Source: Dokdonella sp.
Lineage (GTDB): Bacteria; Pseudomonadota; Gammaproteobacteria; Xanthomonadales; Rhodanobacteraceae
Assembly (NCBI GenBank): GCA_023228465.1
Contig: JALOBC010000009.1
Location: forward strand, 1-64,000
Direction of reading: 5' to 3'
DNA: 64,000 nt
Positions within the stretch are counted from its first letter, which is position 1, and the number at the start of each line of letters is the position of its first letter. The notes under the pieces were generated by a model. That model saw only the letters and a program-made list of their open reading frames with translations. It searched no databases and was not told the DNA's origin. This document shows, piece after piece, positions 10,058 through 18,871 of the stretch. The position numbers were made by a program, and so were the translations under genes.

Positions 10058-11142
10058 GTCAGGGACCGACCTTCAGCCTCCGGATCCCTACCTGTGACCG
10101 ACACCAATTTGGCAAGGTGTGCCACGATCGCCTCTGCTCTCTGATCCATCGAGTAGGCCGGTACGGCACGTGCGTGCGCAGCCGCACTCATTTCCAAGCG
10201 CTCTTCGGGATGCGCAAGATAATACCGGATCTTGTCGGCCAGCTCGTGCGCATTATCGAACATCGGTACTTCGGTGCTTTCATCGTAGACAGTCTGTAGG
10301 AACGCGGTGCGCCTATGTATGAAGAAGCAATGGGCCGCGGCCAGCTCATAGCTTCGTGTGGTATCTACGTCACCCGGTTGATGGGTGCCCCCCACTATCA
10401 TTTCTCGATGGAGAGGTGCAATACAGATTCGTCCCAACCTGAGGGCGCTGGTGTAGTACCTGCCCTTTGCATCGCCAAGAATGTGCCAATGCGCCGGCAG
10501 CTGCTTACGCAGCGTCTCCCATCCCTTGCCACCCACCGCAACACTGATATCCGACGCGCCGAGCTCAGCGGCAAGGTCGATCATCAGATCGCGGTATTGC
10601 TCACGCAAGGTGGCGACCATTACCACATCGAAGCGGAATCGATCTGGCGCGTGGGTTAGGAGATGAAGGGACGGGTCATAGCCTTGGGGTACGTAAACAC
10701 AGCGATTCCGGTATCCATAGACTGTCGGCCACAATTCCTGATGAAACGGTTTCGATGAAATCACGAGGTCGTACAATCCGACCGCTTCGCGATGAGCGGC
10801 GCCATGCCCATGAGGTGAGTTATCCGGGTAAACATTAACAGTAGGTATTCCCGCCGTGCGAAGAAGCTGAAGCAGTTCCGGATGCAGGTGATACCCCTTA
10901 TAGGCCACCAGCACGTCGGGGGGCTGCTTGCTGACCCGATCCAGGATGTGTCGCGTAAGCTCCCTGTGATAGGCAGATGCGGTAATCCGGTTCAAGACCC
11001 GAAGCCAGACGGAAGTGGGGCGAGGGAACCACGCATCCTCGCTCAGGTCATCCAGTTCAAGATCGGGCCGGCGCGCGAGCGCCTCGCGCAAGCTGCGTGC
11101 ACATGAACCCAGCCATGTCTCGCCAACAAAAAGGATTTTCAT
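10054..11142 (-). CDS. CgeB-like glycosyltransferase
   Basis: A 362-residue protein. MKILFVGETWLGSCARSLREAL, PDVLVAYKGYHLHPELLQLLRTAGIPTVNVYPDNSP and the C-terminal TRSYELAAAHCFFIHRRTAFLQTVYDESTEVPMFDNAHELADKI layout match the CgeB family of GT-B-like glycosyltransferases. ATG 11142 is used; upstream codons are Pro/Ser-rich and unlike the family. The gene overlaps the wzy start by ATGA. These proteins often sit in glycan loci, but their substrates are mostly uncharacterised. Confidence 0.78.
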   Translation of the reverse strand: MKILFVGETWLGSCARSLREALARRPDLELDDLSEDAWFPRPTSVWLRVLNRITASAYHRELTRHILDRVSKQPPDVLVAYKGYHLHPELLQLLRTAGIPTVNVYPDNSPHGHGAAHREAVGLYDLVISSKPFHQELWPTVYGYRNRCVYVPQGYDPSLHLLTHAPDRFRFDVVMVATLREQYRDLMIDLAAELGASDISVAVGGKGWETLRKQLPAHWHILGDAKGRYYTSALRLGRICIAPLHREMIVGGTHQPGDVDTTRSYELAAAHCFFIHRRTAFLQTVYDESTEVPMFDNAHELADKIRYYLAHPEERLEMSAAAHARAVPAYSMDQRAEAIVAHLAKLVSVTGRDPEAEGRSLT

Positions 11143-11250
11143 AGGCGACGGAATGGATGGCGGAGAAGGAAGCGGCGCTAAAGTCGAACGTGTCGGGCTC
11201 ACGGCGACGTGCGGATAGACGATGAATGAAGACACAGAGATCCGCAGCGG

Positions 11251-12000
11251 TCACTGCGCCTTGTGCAAGCGCATGAGCATGTCTGCGGTATAAACCCCAC
11301 CCTTCGTGCTGGCAAGTTCGACGAGCAGGCGCAGTTTGATCGCAGCGCGCACGCCTTGCCACAACAGATAGCGGATCGTGCTCGTCGGTCCGTGCGGAAC
11401 CGGCCCACATTCGCGGAACTCCACCTGTTCAGCAAATCCGCACAGACGCGCCATCTGACGCACGCTACTGGGAGTGAATGCGTTGAGATGGGTGATGTCC
11501 CAGTAGCGCGTCATACTGCCGTAGGGGGAAGTGGCATTCGGCACCATGGCAACCAGCGTGCCGCCCGGTCGAAGGACCCGACGCGCGCCTTCGAGCACCC
11601 GCGCCAACTTGTCCTTATCCAGGTGTTCCAGGATGTTGAGCGCGAAGACGCGGTCGAAGCTGGCACGCTCGCAGCCATCCAGAAACTCTGCGATGTCTGA
11701 ACAGACGAAATGAGCATCGACCTGATTGCGAGCAAAGTCGATTTCGCCCTGGCTGAGATTGACACCGACGACGCGTGCGGCCCCGGCGTCATGGCAAACC
11801 CGACACGTTTCACCAAGACCGGAGCCGAGATCGAGGACGTCCTTGCCTGCCACATCCAGCCAAGGACCCAGACGGCGGCGCAAACCGGCCAGCGTCGAAG
11901 CCGACAATTCAGCGCCCGTACCGGACGCAATCGAGGTGGTGCGCAGGTAGTCGTTGATCACACGCTGGTGCGTAGAGACATCTGTCAAGGGATCATTCAC
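11251..12000 (-). CDS. class I SAM-dependent methyltransferase
   Basis: A 249-residue methyltransferase with motif I VLDLGSGLGETC, FDRVFALNILEHLDKDKLARVLEGARRVLRPGGTLVAMVPN, and SPYGSMTRYWDITHLNAFTPSSVRQMARLCGF, a pattern frequent in methyltransferases of polysaccharide clusters. The start is GTG 12000, which overlaps the upstream glycosyltransferase stop as GTGA; the longer open frame would run 58 bases into that gene. Acceptor unknown, probably a sugar hydroxyl or carboxyl. Confidence 0.83.
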   Translation of the reverse strand: MNDPLTDVSTHQRVINDYLRTTSIASGTGAELSASTLAGLRRRLGPWLDVAGKDVLDLGSGLGETCRVCHDAGAARVVGVNLSQGEIDFARNQVDAHFVCSDIAEFLDGCERASFDRVFALNILEHLDKDKLARVLEGARRVLRPGGTLVAMVPNATSPYGSMTRYWDITHLNAFTPSSVRQMARLCGFAEQVEFRECGPVPHGPTSTIRYLLWQGVRAAIKLRLLVELASTKGGVYTADMLMRLHKAQ

Positions 12001-13196
12001 AGCTTTTTTCCAGTTTCGGCGAGTACAGTTTCGAGCTGACGCGTTTGATTCGCCCAAGCGTAGCAGGTGAGCTGCGCTGCAGCAGGACTCGGCGCGGGCG
12101 GGCGGAGTTCAAAGAAGCTCCTTGAAAGGACTTCGAACGTGCCGGCCACTTCGTTCGGCGTCGATGGGACGAAGAACGTTGCACCCGCTGTCGCGGCCAG
12201 GTCAATCGATTCCCTACTTTCGCCGGGGAACGCCATCACCGGACGGTTGCAGGCAAGCAGCTCCAGCAGCTTGTGGTGGAAGTTCGCCGAATGGTGAATG
12301 TACACATTGATGCCCGCCTGCTGACACAGGCGCGCCATTTCGGAGGGCGACACATATCCGGGCGCCTCCACGGCCAGCCCAGGCACAGTTCGCGCGCACA
12401 ACTCATGTACGAGGTCACCCTGAGCGCCGATGTGACGAAGACACACTCGCGACTGTTGCCCCGCCGTCAGTTGCACATACCACACACGGATACCTCTCAG
12501 CAGCCCCTCGAGTAGATCTGGAAAGTACAGACTGCCGACGAGATTGATCACGAAGCGATCGGTGGCTGGGACGTGCGATGGCGCGAAGTAGCAATCGTCC
12601 ACCCCGCTGTAGATTACCCGCGCGTCAGTGCCGAGCCACTTTTCAGCAAGCTCGCGGGTTCGTTCTGCATTCGACGTGCTCGCACCGAAGCCACGTACCC
12701 GCCACGCCATGAGCCGCCGCAACCCACGGGGCACATACAGCTCCCAATTGTCCTTGATGTCGAGCACCCAAGGCTTCTGGATACGTCGTGCAACCCGCCG
12801 CGTGACAATCACGGCTTCCATCTGTCCGAAGGTAGTCCAGAGCACGTCAGGCACGAAGACAGGCGCGAGGGCCTTCGCTGCCGCTTCGGCCGCGCGTACC
12901 CACTCCGCTTCCGCCCCACCCCTGGTGAGCATACGCCATGCCGTCTTTGCTTTACGCGCGACGCTCGGTAGGTGAGCCCCACGAGGCGATGCCCCCATGT
13001 GGCAAGCCAACACCAGCGGCTCCCGCCAAGCATGATCAGCTGAGGACGGCAGCACCGTGTTGGCCGCGCCCCGGTCGCCGGTGAGCAGCACAACCCGATG
13101 CCCGAAACCTGCCAGGCACTGTGCGAAGCGCCATGCGCGAACCGCAGAAATGTGTGGCGTGGCCGGGTGGGTCGGATTGACCATAAGGATGTTCAA
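11997..13196 (-). CDS. GT4-like glycosyltransferase
   Basis: A 399-residue GT-B protein. The opening ILMVNPTHPATPHISAVRAWRFAQCLAGFGHRVVLLTG and later RFVINLVGSLYFPDLLEGLLRGIRVWY and LLELLACNRPVMAFPGESRESIDLA fit the group that includes WcaI-like transferases. The start is TTG 13196 with GAGGA a few bases upstream, at the end of asnB; ATG 13184 is an alternative. It lies three bases after asnB and overlaps the next methyltransferase gene by GTGA, so the three are probably one transcript. Confidence 0.8.
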   Translation of the reverse strand: MNILMVNPTHPATPHISAVRAWRFAQCLAGFGHRVVLLTGDRGAANTVLPSSADHAWREPLVLACHMGASPRGAHLPSVARKAKTAWRMLTRGGAEAEWVRAAEAAAKALAPVFVPDVLWTTFGQMEAVIVTRRVARRIQKPWVLDIKDNWELYVPRGLRRLMAWRVRGFGASTSNAERTRELAEKWLGTDARVIYSGVDDCYFAPSHVPATDRFVINLVGSLYFPDLLEGLLRGIRVWYVQLTAGQQSRVCLRHIGAQGDLVHELCARTVPGLAVEAPGYVSPSEMARLCQQAGINVYIHHSANFHHKLLELLACNRPVMAFPGESRESIDLAATAGATFFVPSTPNEVAGTFEVLSRSFFELRPPAPSPAAAQLTCYAWANQTRQLETVLAETGKKL

Positions 13197-13199
13197 TGC

Positions 13200-15113
13200 T
13201 CAATCCTCAGCGCGGCCGCGCGATGCGCACAGCCGCTCATGAAAATGCCGACGCCAAAATTCGATTATCAATGGTCCCCACAGCGCGCCATTCAACCCGG
13301 ACTCGCCATGCTCGATGCGAGCAAGGGCGTCCTTCCACCATGGAGCCAGCCAATAGGGGCTAGCCTCAAAACTTGCGGACGAGAAGGTGTCGCTCGCCAT
13401 TTCTCGAAAGCGCGGCGTCCGGAACCAGTCCTCCTGAGGTGGTCGAAAACCCTGCTTGTTCCAGCGTGTGCGTATGCCCTCCGGCAACACGCCTCGAAGC
13501 GACTCCCTGAGGACGCGCTTCGTCTGGACTTCTCCCATTAGCATCTGAGGAGGGAGACGCATGACAAATTCAGCGATGCGATGATCGCAGAACGGCAAGC
13601 GCACCTCTCTGGAGTGTGCCATGGAGTTTCGGTCGCCATAGCGAAGCAAAGTTGTGAGGAAGCGCCCAAAGCTGTCCTGCAGCAGCACGTTCCCTAGCGG
13701 ACTGAAACCACCACAAGCCGCGAGCCGACTCGCGCGGCTGACCTGTTCGGCAATATCCCTGCGCAGGCCATAGAGTAGACTTGTGCCCATCCCCCGCCAG
13801 TTTGCCACCCAATGCCGAAATCGGAACGGCAACCGGTCACGTAGCGTCCGCGAAGCCGGGGCCAATGCGAGCGGATAACGCATCTGAATCCGCGGCAACT
13901 CGCGAGCTAACCGCTCACCCTCACCCAGAAGGCGTAGCGTTTGCAAATACTGCGCAAAATACTGTTCGTACCCACCAAGAATTTCGTCCGAACCCTGTCC
14001 ATCCAGAAGGACCGTGACTCCACACTCCTTGGCCAGGCGAAATACACACCATTGAGCATACTGACTGGACCCACCAACTGGAATTTCATTAAACCACATG
14101 AACTCCGGCAAGTCGTCAATAAACCCGTCCGCTGTGGGCTCGACCACATGACTTGTGACCGCGGTTGTGTCAATTACCTGCGTGGCATACTCCCACTCGT
14201 CAGCCGCCGTGCCGGGGAAGCGCCCGGTGAACGTCATATAGGGCACATCATCGCCCAGCAGACTTCGAGCGATGCAGACGATCGCGCTGGAATCCAAACC
14301 TCCGGATAGGCACGATCCAACGGCCACGTCGCTACGAAGACGCAAGCGAACAGAATCTGTAAGAATTTCTCTGAACTCGGAAAAAATCTCCCCCTCCGGA
14401 CGGCAGTCATATCCGACGGGCGCGGCGATCTCCCAGTAACGCCAGATGCGTTGCTTCAACGTTCTGACATCTACTTCCATCGCCTCGCCCGGCAAAAGCT
14501 GGTGCACCGCGTGGTAGAGGGTCTGACGATCGCAATCGAGTCCAGTGCTCGCGTTGTATGCCGCGCGCAGAAGACGCATCTCATCAAACTCGAGCGACAA
14601 CCCCGGATGCTGGAGCAACGCCTTGTATTCGGAAGCGAAGGCAAAGAATTCACTTCCCGTACCGAACAGGAATGGCTTCTCCCCGTAGCGATCGCGCGCA
14701 CAGAGAAGGATTCCGCGGACGCCGTCGTAAAGAGCAAAGGCGAACATGCCGTTGAATCGATCTAGACAACCCGTTCCCCAGCGCTTGTAGGCCTCGAGCA
14801 CAACTTCGGTATCGCCGTGTGTTCTAAACACAACCCCACCCGCCACAAGCTCAGCGGCAAGCTCACGATAGTTGTAGATTTCTCCGTTATAGGTCAGCGC
14901 GAATCGACCCGAAACATCGAGCATGGGTTGGCTGTTACCACCGGACAAGTCGATTATCGACAGCCGCCTATGCCCCAAGGTAACAGGATCGCCACTCGGC
15001 GCACTCCAGACGCCAGAGCCATCCGGGCCACGATGCACCTGCAACGATAGCATCCTGGCCACCTGCCGCGCCCCGCCTTCCGGCGATCCAACGATTCCAG
15101 CAATTCCGCACAT
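13200..15113 (-). CDS. asnB: asparagine synthase-like glutamine amidotransferase
   Basis: A 637-residue two-domain protein. Residues 1 to about 210 form a class II glutaminase domain with catalytic Cys2 (MCGIAGIVG), HRGPDG, YNGEIYN and GDTE motifs. The rest is the ATP-pyrophosphatase synthetase domain with SGGLDSSA and LLDGQGSDEILGGY. In free metabolism it makes asparagine, but within polysaccharide loci homologues such as WbpS are linked to amidation of uronic acids. With uxs nearby, which uses a glucuronate nucleotide, amidation of a uronic acid residue is a reasonable inference, not a demonstrated role. Confidence 0.88.
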   Translation of the reverse strand: MCGIAGIVGSPEGGARQVARMLSLQVHRGPDGSGVWSAPSGDPVTLGHRRLSIIDLSGGNSQPMLDVSGRFALTYNGEIYNYRELAAELVAGGVVFRTHGDTEVVLEAYKRWGTGCLDRFNGMFAFALYDGVRGILLCARDRYGEKPFLFGTGSEFFAFASEYKALLQHPGLSLEFDEMRLLRAAYNASTGLDCDRQTLYHAVHQLLPGEAMEVDVRTLKQRIWRYWEIAAPVGYDCRPEGEIFSEFREILTDSVRLRLRSDVAVGSCLSGGLDSSAIVCIARSLLGDDVPYMTFTGRFPGTAADEWEYATQVIDTTAVTSHVVEPTADGFIDDLPEFMWFNEIPVGGSSQYAQWCVFRLAKECGVTVLLDGQGSDEILGGYEQYFAQYLQTLRLLGEGERLARELPRIQMRYPLALAPASRTLRDRLPFRFRHWVANWRGMGTSLLYGLRRDIAEQVSRASRLAACGGFSPLGNVLLQDSFGRFLTTLLRYGDRNSMAHSREVRLPFCDHRIAEFVMRLPPQMLMGEVQTKRVLRESLRGVLPEGIRTRWNKQGFRPPQEDWFRTPRFREMASDTFSSASFEASPYWLAPWWKDALARIEHGESGLNGALWGPLIIEFWRRHFHERLCASRGRAED

Positions 15114-15172
15114 TTAGAAAATTCATTCCATACACTTAGATATATGTTGCAAGCATGCAGCAGCCCATCACC

Positions 15173-15838
15173 TTACAGGTTAGGCGCTCCGCGGCGATAA
15201 ATATACGACCACTCCTTGAACCAGGTCGCTACATCATTCTCACAAGCAACCCGACGCAGTTCAGCAGTCTTCACATCATCACACGTAAAACCGAGCATAT
15301 TGAAATGTCGATCCCAGTAGCTACGCGGCTTACAATTGATGTGATCCGTACCCGGGGTGCCCGGAGGCGCCGCCGTGAACAACACCAATTCGCGGGCGCT
15401 CTCGCAAATGGATCGAACCAATGTCGCCGCCGATCGATGTGGAAGGTGTTCTGCCACCTCAATGCACATGACGAGTCCAAACCTGAGGTTGGTGACAAGG
15501 GGTGAACGAAGGTCATGCTGCATCGCCAGAACAGTTAGCGGAACTCGAGCGACGCCAGAAGAGCTTCCTTCAATGCCGAGGACGAAACATCCAGCCGCCG
15601 AGAAGTGATTCAAATAATTCCCCATCCCACAACCGACGTCGAGCACGGAATCGGGCGCGTACTTCTGCATCAGATACCCCGTAATGACTTTCGCGGTGCG
15701 CTCAGTCTCATTAAAACCCCCGTCGGTATAGAACTCGTCACCATACACTGTGTCCGGCGACGCCCCAAAACGTGCGGAAACAATGAAACGACGCGCTCGA
15801 ATATAAGCTGATCGCAGTTTGCGTATCAAAATGTTCAT
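15173..15838 (-). CDS. class I SAM-dependent methyltransferase
   Basis: A 221-residue methyltransferase with VLDVGCGMGNYL (motif I), LGIEGSSSGV, and FGLVMCIEVAEHLPHRSAATLVRSICESARELVLFTAAPPGTPGTDHINCKPRSYW. That last region resembles small FkbM-unrelated methyltransferases found beside glycosyltransferases. ATG 15838 begins the natural N-terminus, which is basic (ILIRKLRSAYIRARRFIVSARFG) and could bind membrane. It lies between wzx and asnB. Confidence 0.8.
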   Translation of the reverse strand: MNILIRKLRSAYIRARRFIVSARFGASPDTVYGDEFYTDGGFNETERTAKVITGYLMQKYAPDSVLDVGCGMGNYLNHFSAAGCFVLGIEGSSSGVARVPLTVLAMQHDLRSPLVTNLRFGLVMCIEVAEHLPHRSAATLVRSICESARELVLFTAAPPGTPGTDHINCKPRSYWDRHFNMLGFTCDDVKTAELRRVACENDVATWFKEWSYIYRRGAPNL

Positions 15839-15877
15839 CAGTCGATGGCCCTTCAAATCAACCAGGCAATTAGCAAA

Positions 15878-17218
15878 TTACTCACGGATTCCTACAGGTT
15901 TCGTACGCGCACGCGCCTCAGCGTCCCTTTGACCTTCGATATAACTGGAGATCAGCACATGGACAGCAAATACCAACGCGCCGGCGAGAATCGCACACGC
16001 AAAGCCCAATTCATGTAAGTCCGGAACGAGAATACAAATACCAATCAGGGTCGTCAAAAGATACGGCAAATTCAACCATAATGTATGCCACATCCTCGCT
16101 GCGCCAACCAACTGCTGCATATACATCTGCGCAACCGCAAGTGGAATCATCGAAAGTGAGATGATGTCGAACGCGAGCTTGCCTGAGGAAAACTCCGTGC
16201 CGTACAGGGCAAGAATAAAGTCTGAAAGCACGACCAATGCCAACACAATAGCCGTCGTTATGATTAAACTAAAATAGGTCAGCTTCCGCCGAAAGTCGTT
16301 CGTTTCTCGCTGATTACCAGCTGCATGCATGCGACTGAACAAAGGTAAGGCAACCGCGCCTATCGAAGACAGCAGAAGCAGCACCGGACCGCGCCACTGC
16401 AGGCCGGTGTTCACGATGGCTACGCCATCAAAACCGTTGGATTGCCTCGAAAGCATGAACAGCCCGAACCACATTACAACGCCCAGACCCAAGCTGATAA
16501 GCATGGATGGAAGTGCAAAGCTCGCCACGAGCGAATGCAGACTCACGCCAGCACCGCGACTCGGAAGACCGAAGGTGCGCCGTGCTCGTGCGACGTAGCA
16601 TTGAAGCCCAAAGTACTTGAGCAAGAGTCCAAGCAGAATCACGATCAGCACCCCGCTAAGACCGAGCCAGTGCGCAGCGGGTAGAATGACCGAAAGCACG
16701 AGGAGGGCGGACAATACGCTGAGGATTGCAAGCGGCTTGAATAGCTCCAGGCCCTGCACCACGCCGTCCTGAATGCCACTAACGACGGAGGCACCCACAA
16801 AGACGCACGCCAAGACGACGGCAATCGCATAATCCGGGGAGCCTAGCAAGTAAGTCGAAATCGTCTGAGATATGGGTACAGCGATGACGATAAAGACAAT
16901 CGCAACCCCCCATCCAAAGCGCGAAACCACGGAGATAACCGCTGCGGCCTTGACGGGTTCGCGCTCCTTGTAACGCGCCACGAAGACCGTGCCGGCAAGT
17001 CCAAGCTGCAAACCTGCAGTCGAGGCGACGAGACCAATCGTTCCGAACAGTAACCCGTAAACGCCATATTCCGTAATCCCGAGAGCGCGGGCAATTAGTA
17101 TAGTTTGCACCATGGCCGCGGCACGCTGCGCGCCTGTCAGGCCCGTGAACCACAATGTGTTGCGCTGAAATTCGGAACGGGCAACCGCACGCCAGCGCGC
17201 GCGCAAGACGACGAGCAT
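15878..17218 (-). CDS. wzx: polysaccharide flippase, Wzx/MATE-like
   Basis: A 446-residue membrane protein with about twelve hydrophobic segments. The opening RNTLWFTGLTGAQRAAAMVQTILIARALGITEYGVYGLLFGTIGLVASTAGLQLGLAGTVFVAR is a classic Wzx/RfbX pattern (transporter of lipid-linked oligosaccharides). It would move undecaprenyl-linked repeat units to the periplasm for Wzy. ATG 17218 is selected; the frame is open 80 codons further upstream, overlapping the next gene, but that extension has no membrane-protein character. Confidence 0.87.
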   Translation of the reverse strand: MLVVLRARWRAVARSEFQRNTLWFTGLTGAQRAAAMVQTILIARALGITEYGVYGLLFGTIGLVASTAGLQLGLAGTVFVARYKEREPVKAAAVISVVSRFGWGVAIVFIVIAVPISQTISTYLLGSPDYAIAVVLACVFVGASVVSGIQDGVVQGLELFKPLAILSVLSALLVLSVILPAAHWLGLSGVLIVILLGLLLKYFGLQCYVARARRTFGLPSRGAGVSLHSLVASFALPSMLISLGLGVVMWFGLFMLSRQSNGFDGVAIVNTGLQWRGPVLLLLSSIGAVALPLFSRMHAAGNQRETNDFRRKLTYFSLIITTAIVLALVVLSDFILALYGTEFSSGKLAFDIISLSMIPLAVAQMYMQQLVGAARMWHTLWLNLPYLLTTLIGICILVPDLHELGFACAILAGALVFAVHVLISSYIEGQRDAEARARTKPVGIRE

Positions 17219-17351
17219 GCTCACAGTGCTACCAAGTCCAGGCGTTCTACAATAACCGGGATATGCGTGAATACGTCTTTCCGCCGTTGTGCGCACTTCG
17301 ATCTTGGGATACTGCAATTTTCGATGATCATGGTGAGCATTGGCAGGCGCC

Positions 17352-18602
17352 TCACTGCAAACCGCACAACGAGTTGTCGCCATATGCGTTTGCCGTTGGG
17401 GCACAAATAACTCGATCTGCCCACCAACCGGCAAGACTCTCCGCCGTGTAGCCAGCACGAACTGCTCCCCAAGCGGGCGCGAACGCGGCCAGACTGGCGG
17501 GATTGCTCGCCAATTCAGACATCACCTTGCTGGCACCTGCGATGTCGTCTGCATCGACCACGAACCGCGAGAGGTTGCCAGCCAGATGACAAACCCCCGC
17601 GCCGACCTTGCTCGATGTAATCAACCCCATTCGTGCGACAAGCGCGTCTTGTGCGGATCCACCCCACGGCTCATTGTTCGCAAGATGCACGAAAACATCA
17701 CTCATCCAGAATGCGAGGTGCAGCTTCTCATAGGGCAGATAGCCCGTAAAGACCACTGAATCCTCAATCCGCAAGACCTCACAGGCGTTTCTCAAGGCGC
17801 ATTCCAGCGACCCCGCGCCGACGAGGACGAGGCGCGTATTGGCATGATTTTTGCGGACACGCGCAAATGCCTTGATCACCGCTTGCGGGTTCTCTCTATC
17901 GACAAACTTTGCCACTGAGAGATAAACAAGAGTATCCCGCGCAATTCCAAGGCGCTCACGCTCTGCATAACGGTGCTCGTTGTAGGATTCATTGCGCGCG
18001 AACTTAGCTTCCGATGAAGGGTATGGGAAAGGCCAGATGGTTGTCTGATCACGCCAGCAATAGTAATTCGCCGTGAGAGGACTGACTGGAGCCAAATTGC
18101 CAAATCCGGCCTTCACGAAGCAGCCTTCCAGCCAACGCAAGGGCAGCGTGCGAGCACGCGCGGAAATGTAGTTCTTGTCAGAGCGGACGATTGCCCTCGC
18201 TTCGATGGCACGACACGCCAAGGCAATCTTCAGTTTTCCCTTCCATGTCTGATCTTGCATCACGACGTGCGTTGGTCGCCACTGCCTGATACAGTCGATC
18301 GCAGCCGCGATGCCACCATCTTCCTCGGCTGCCAACGCCAAGGCCGGATAGGTCCCATCAAATGACGGAAAGATCGGGGTAAAGCCAAGCTCCGGATCGA
18401 TTACGTGTCGATCCTCCCGGCCGCCGTTAAGATACAAGACGACGAATTGGCGTGTTCGTGTCGCAAGTTGAGCATAGAACGGCCCATCAAGTTGCGAGGG
18501 AGCCGATTGTACGAAAACCAACAAAGGTCTAACGGAACTCTTCGAATTGAAAGGTCCGGACGATCCTCCGACTATCGAATGGGCATGCAGTGACTGTTTC
18601 AT
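17352..18602 (-). CDS. GT4-like glycosyltransferase
   Basis: A 416-residue protein. The C-terminal half has TLVYLSVAKFVDRENPQAVIKAFARVR, LVLVGAGSLECALRNACEVL, VVFTGYLPYEKLHLAFWMSDVFVHLANNEPWGGSAQDALVARMG, the GT4 donor-site region with Glu in NEPWGGS. The N-terminal 25 residues are low-similarity. The gene starts with ATG 18602. The 269 bases up to the wecB stop contain no recognisable gene; open frames there are Arg/Ser-rich and unlike known families, so the stretch is probably a promoter or leader region. Confidence 0.8.
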   Translation of the reverse strand: MKQSLHAHSIVGGSSGPFNSKSSVRPLLVFVQSAPSQLDGPFYAQLATRTRQFVVLYLNGGREDRHVIDPELGFTPIFPSFDGTYPALALAAEEDGGIAAAIDCIRQWRPTHVVMQDQTWKGKLKIALACRAIEARAIVRSDKNYISARARTLPLRWLEGCFVKAGFGNLAPVSPLTANYYCWRDQTTIWPFPYPSSEAKFARNESYNEHRYAERERLGIARDTLVYLSVAKFVDRENPQAVIKAFARVRKNHANTRLVLVGAGSLECALRNACEVLRIEDSVVFTGYLPYEKLHLAFWMSDVFVHLANNEPWGGSAQDALVARMGLITSSKVGAGVCHLAGNLSRFVVDADDIAGASKVMSELASNPASLAAFAPAWGAVRAGYTAESLAGWWADRVICAPTANAYGDNSLCGLQ

Positions 18603-18871
18603 TATTCAGCCAAGCCGGTTGGAAGTGCTCGCCACCATGGCATGGAACAAGTGAACCAAATTCTGCAGCGCTCGCTGCGCGTTAGAAGGTCTCGCACTCG
18701 ACGCGAGTTCGGTATCGTATCGACGCCCCCTCCCGATCGTGTTGCGCTCCGCTGATTTGCGGCCGCAAGATTCGACCTGCGTCCTGCGCCCGCGCTGCTT
18801 CTCGTCCCGTGACGATCTTGGCCGAATGACATCGGCGCGGGAGATTTTGATATTGGCGCGAGCCGTGCCAC

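Noticed and set aside
17219-17458. N-terminal extension of wzx with Cys/His residues resembling a zinc finger
   Set aside because: It overlaps the upstream glycosyltransferase end, has no membrane or family similarity, and Wzx proteins normally begin at the ATG used (17218).
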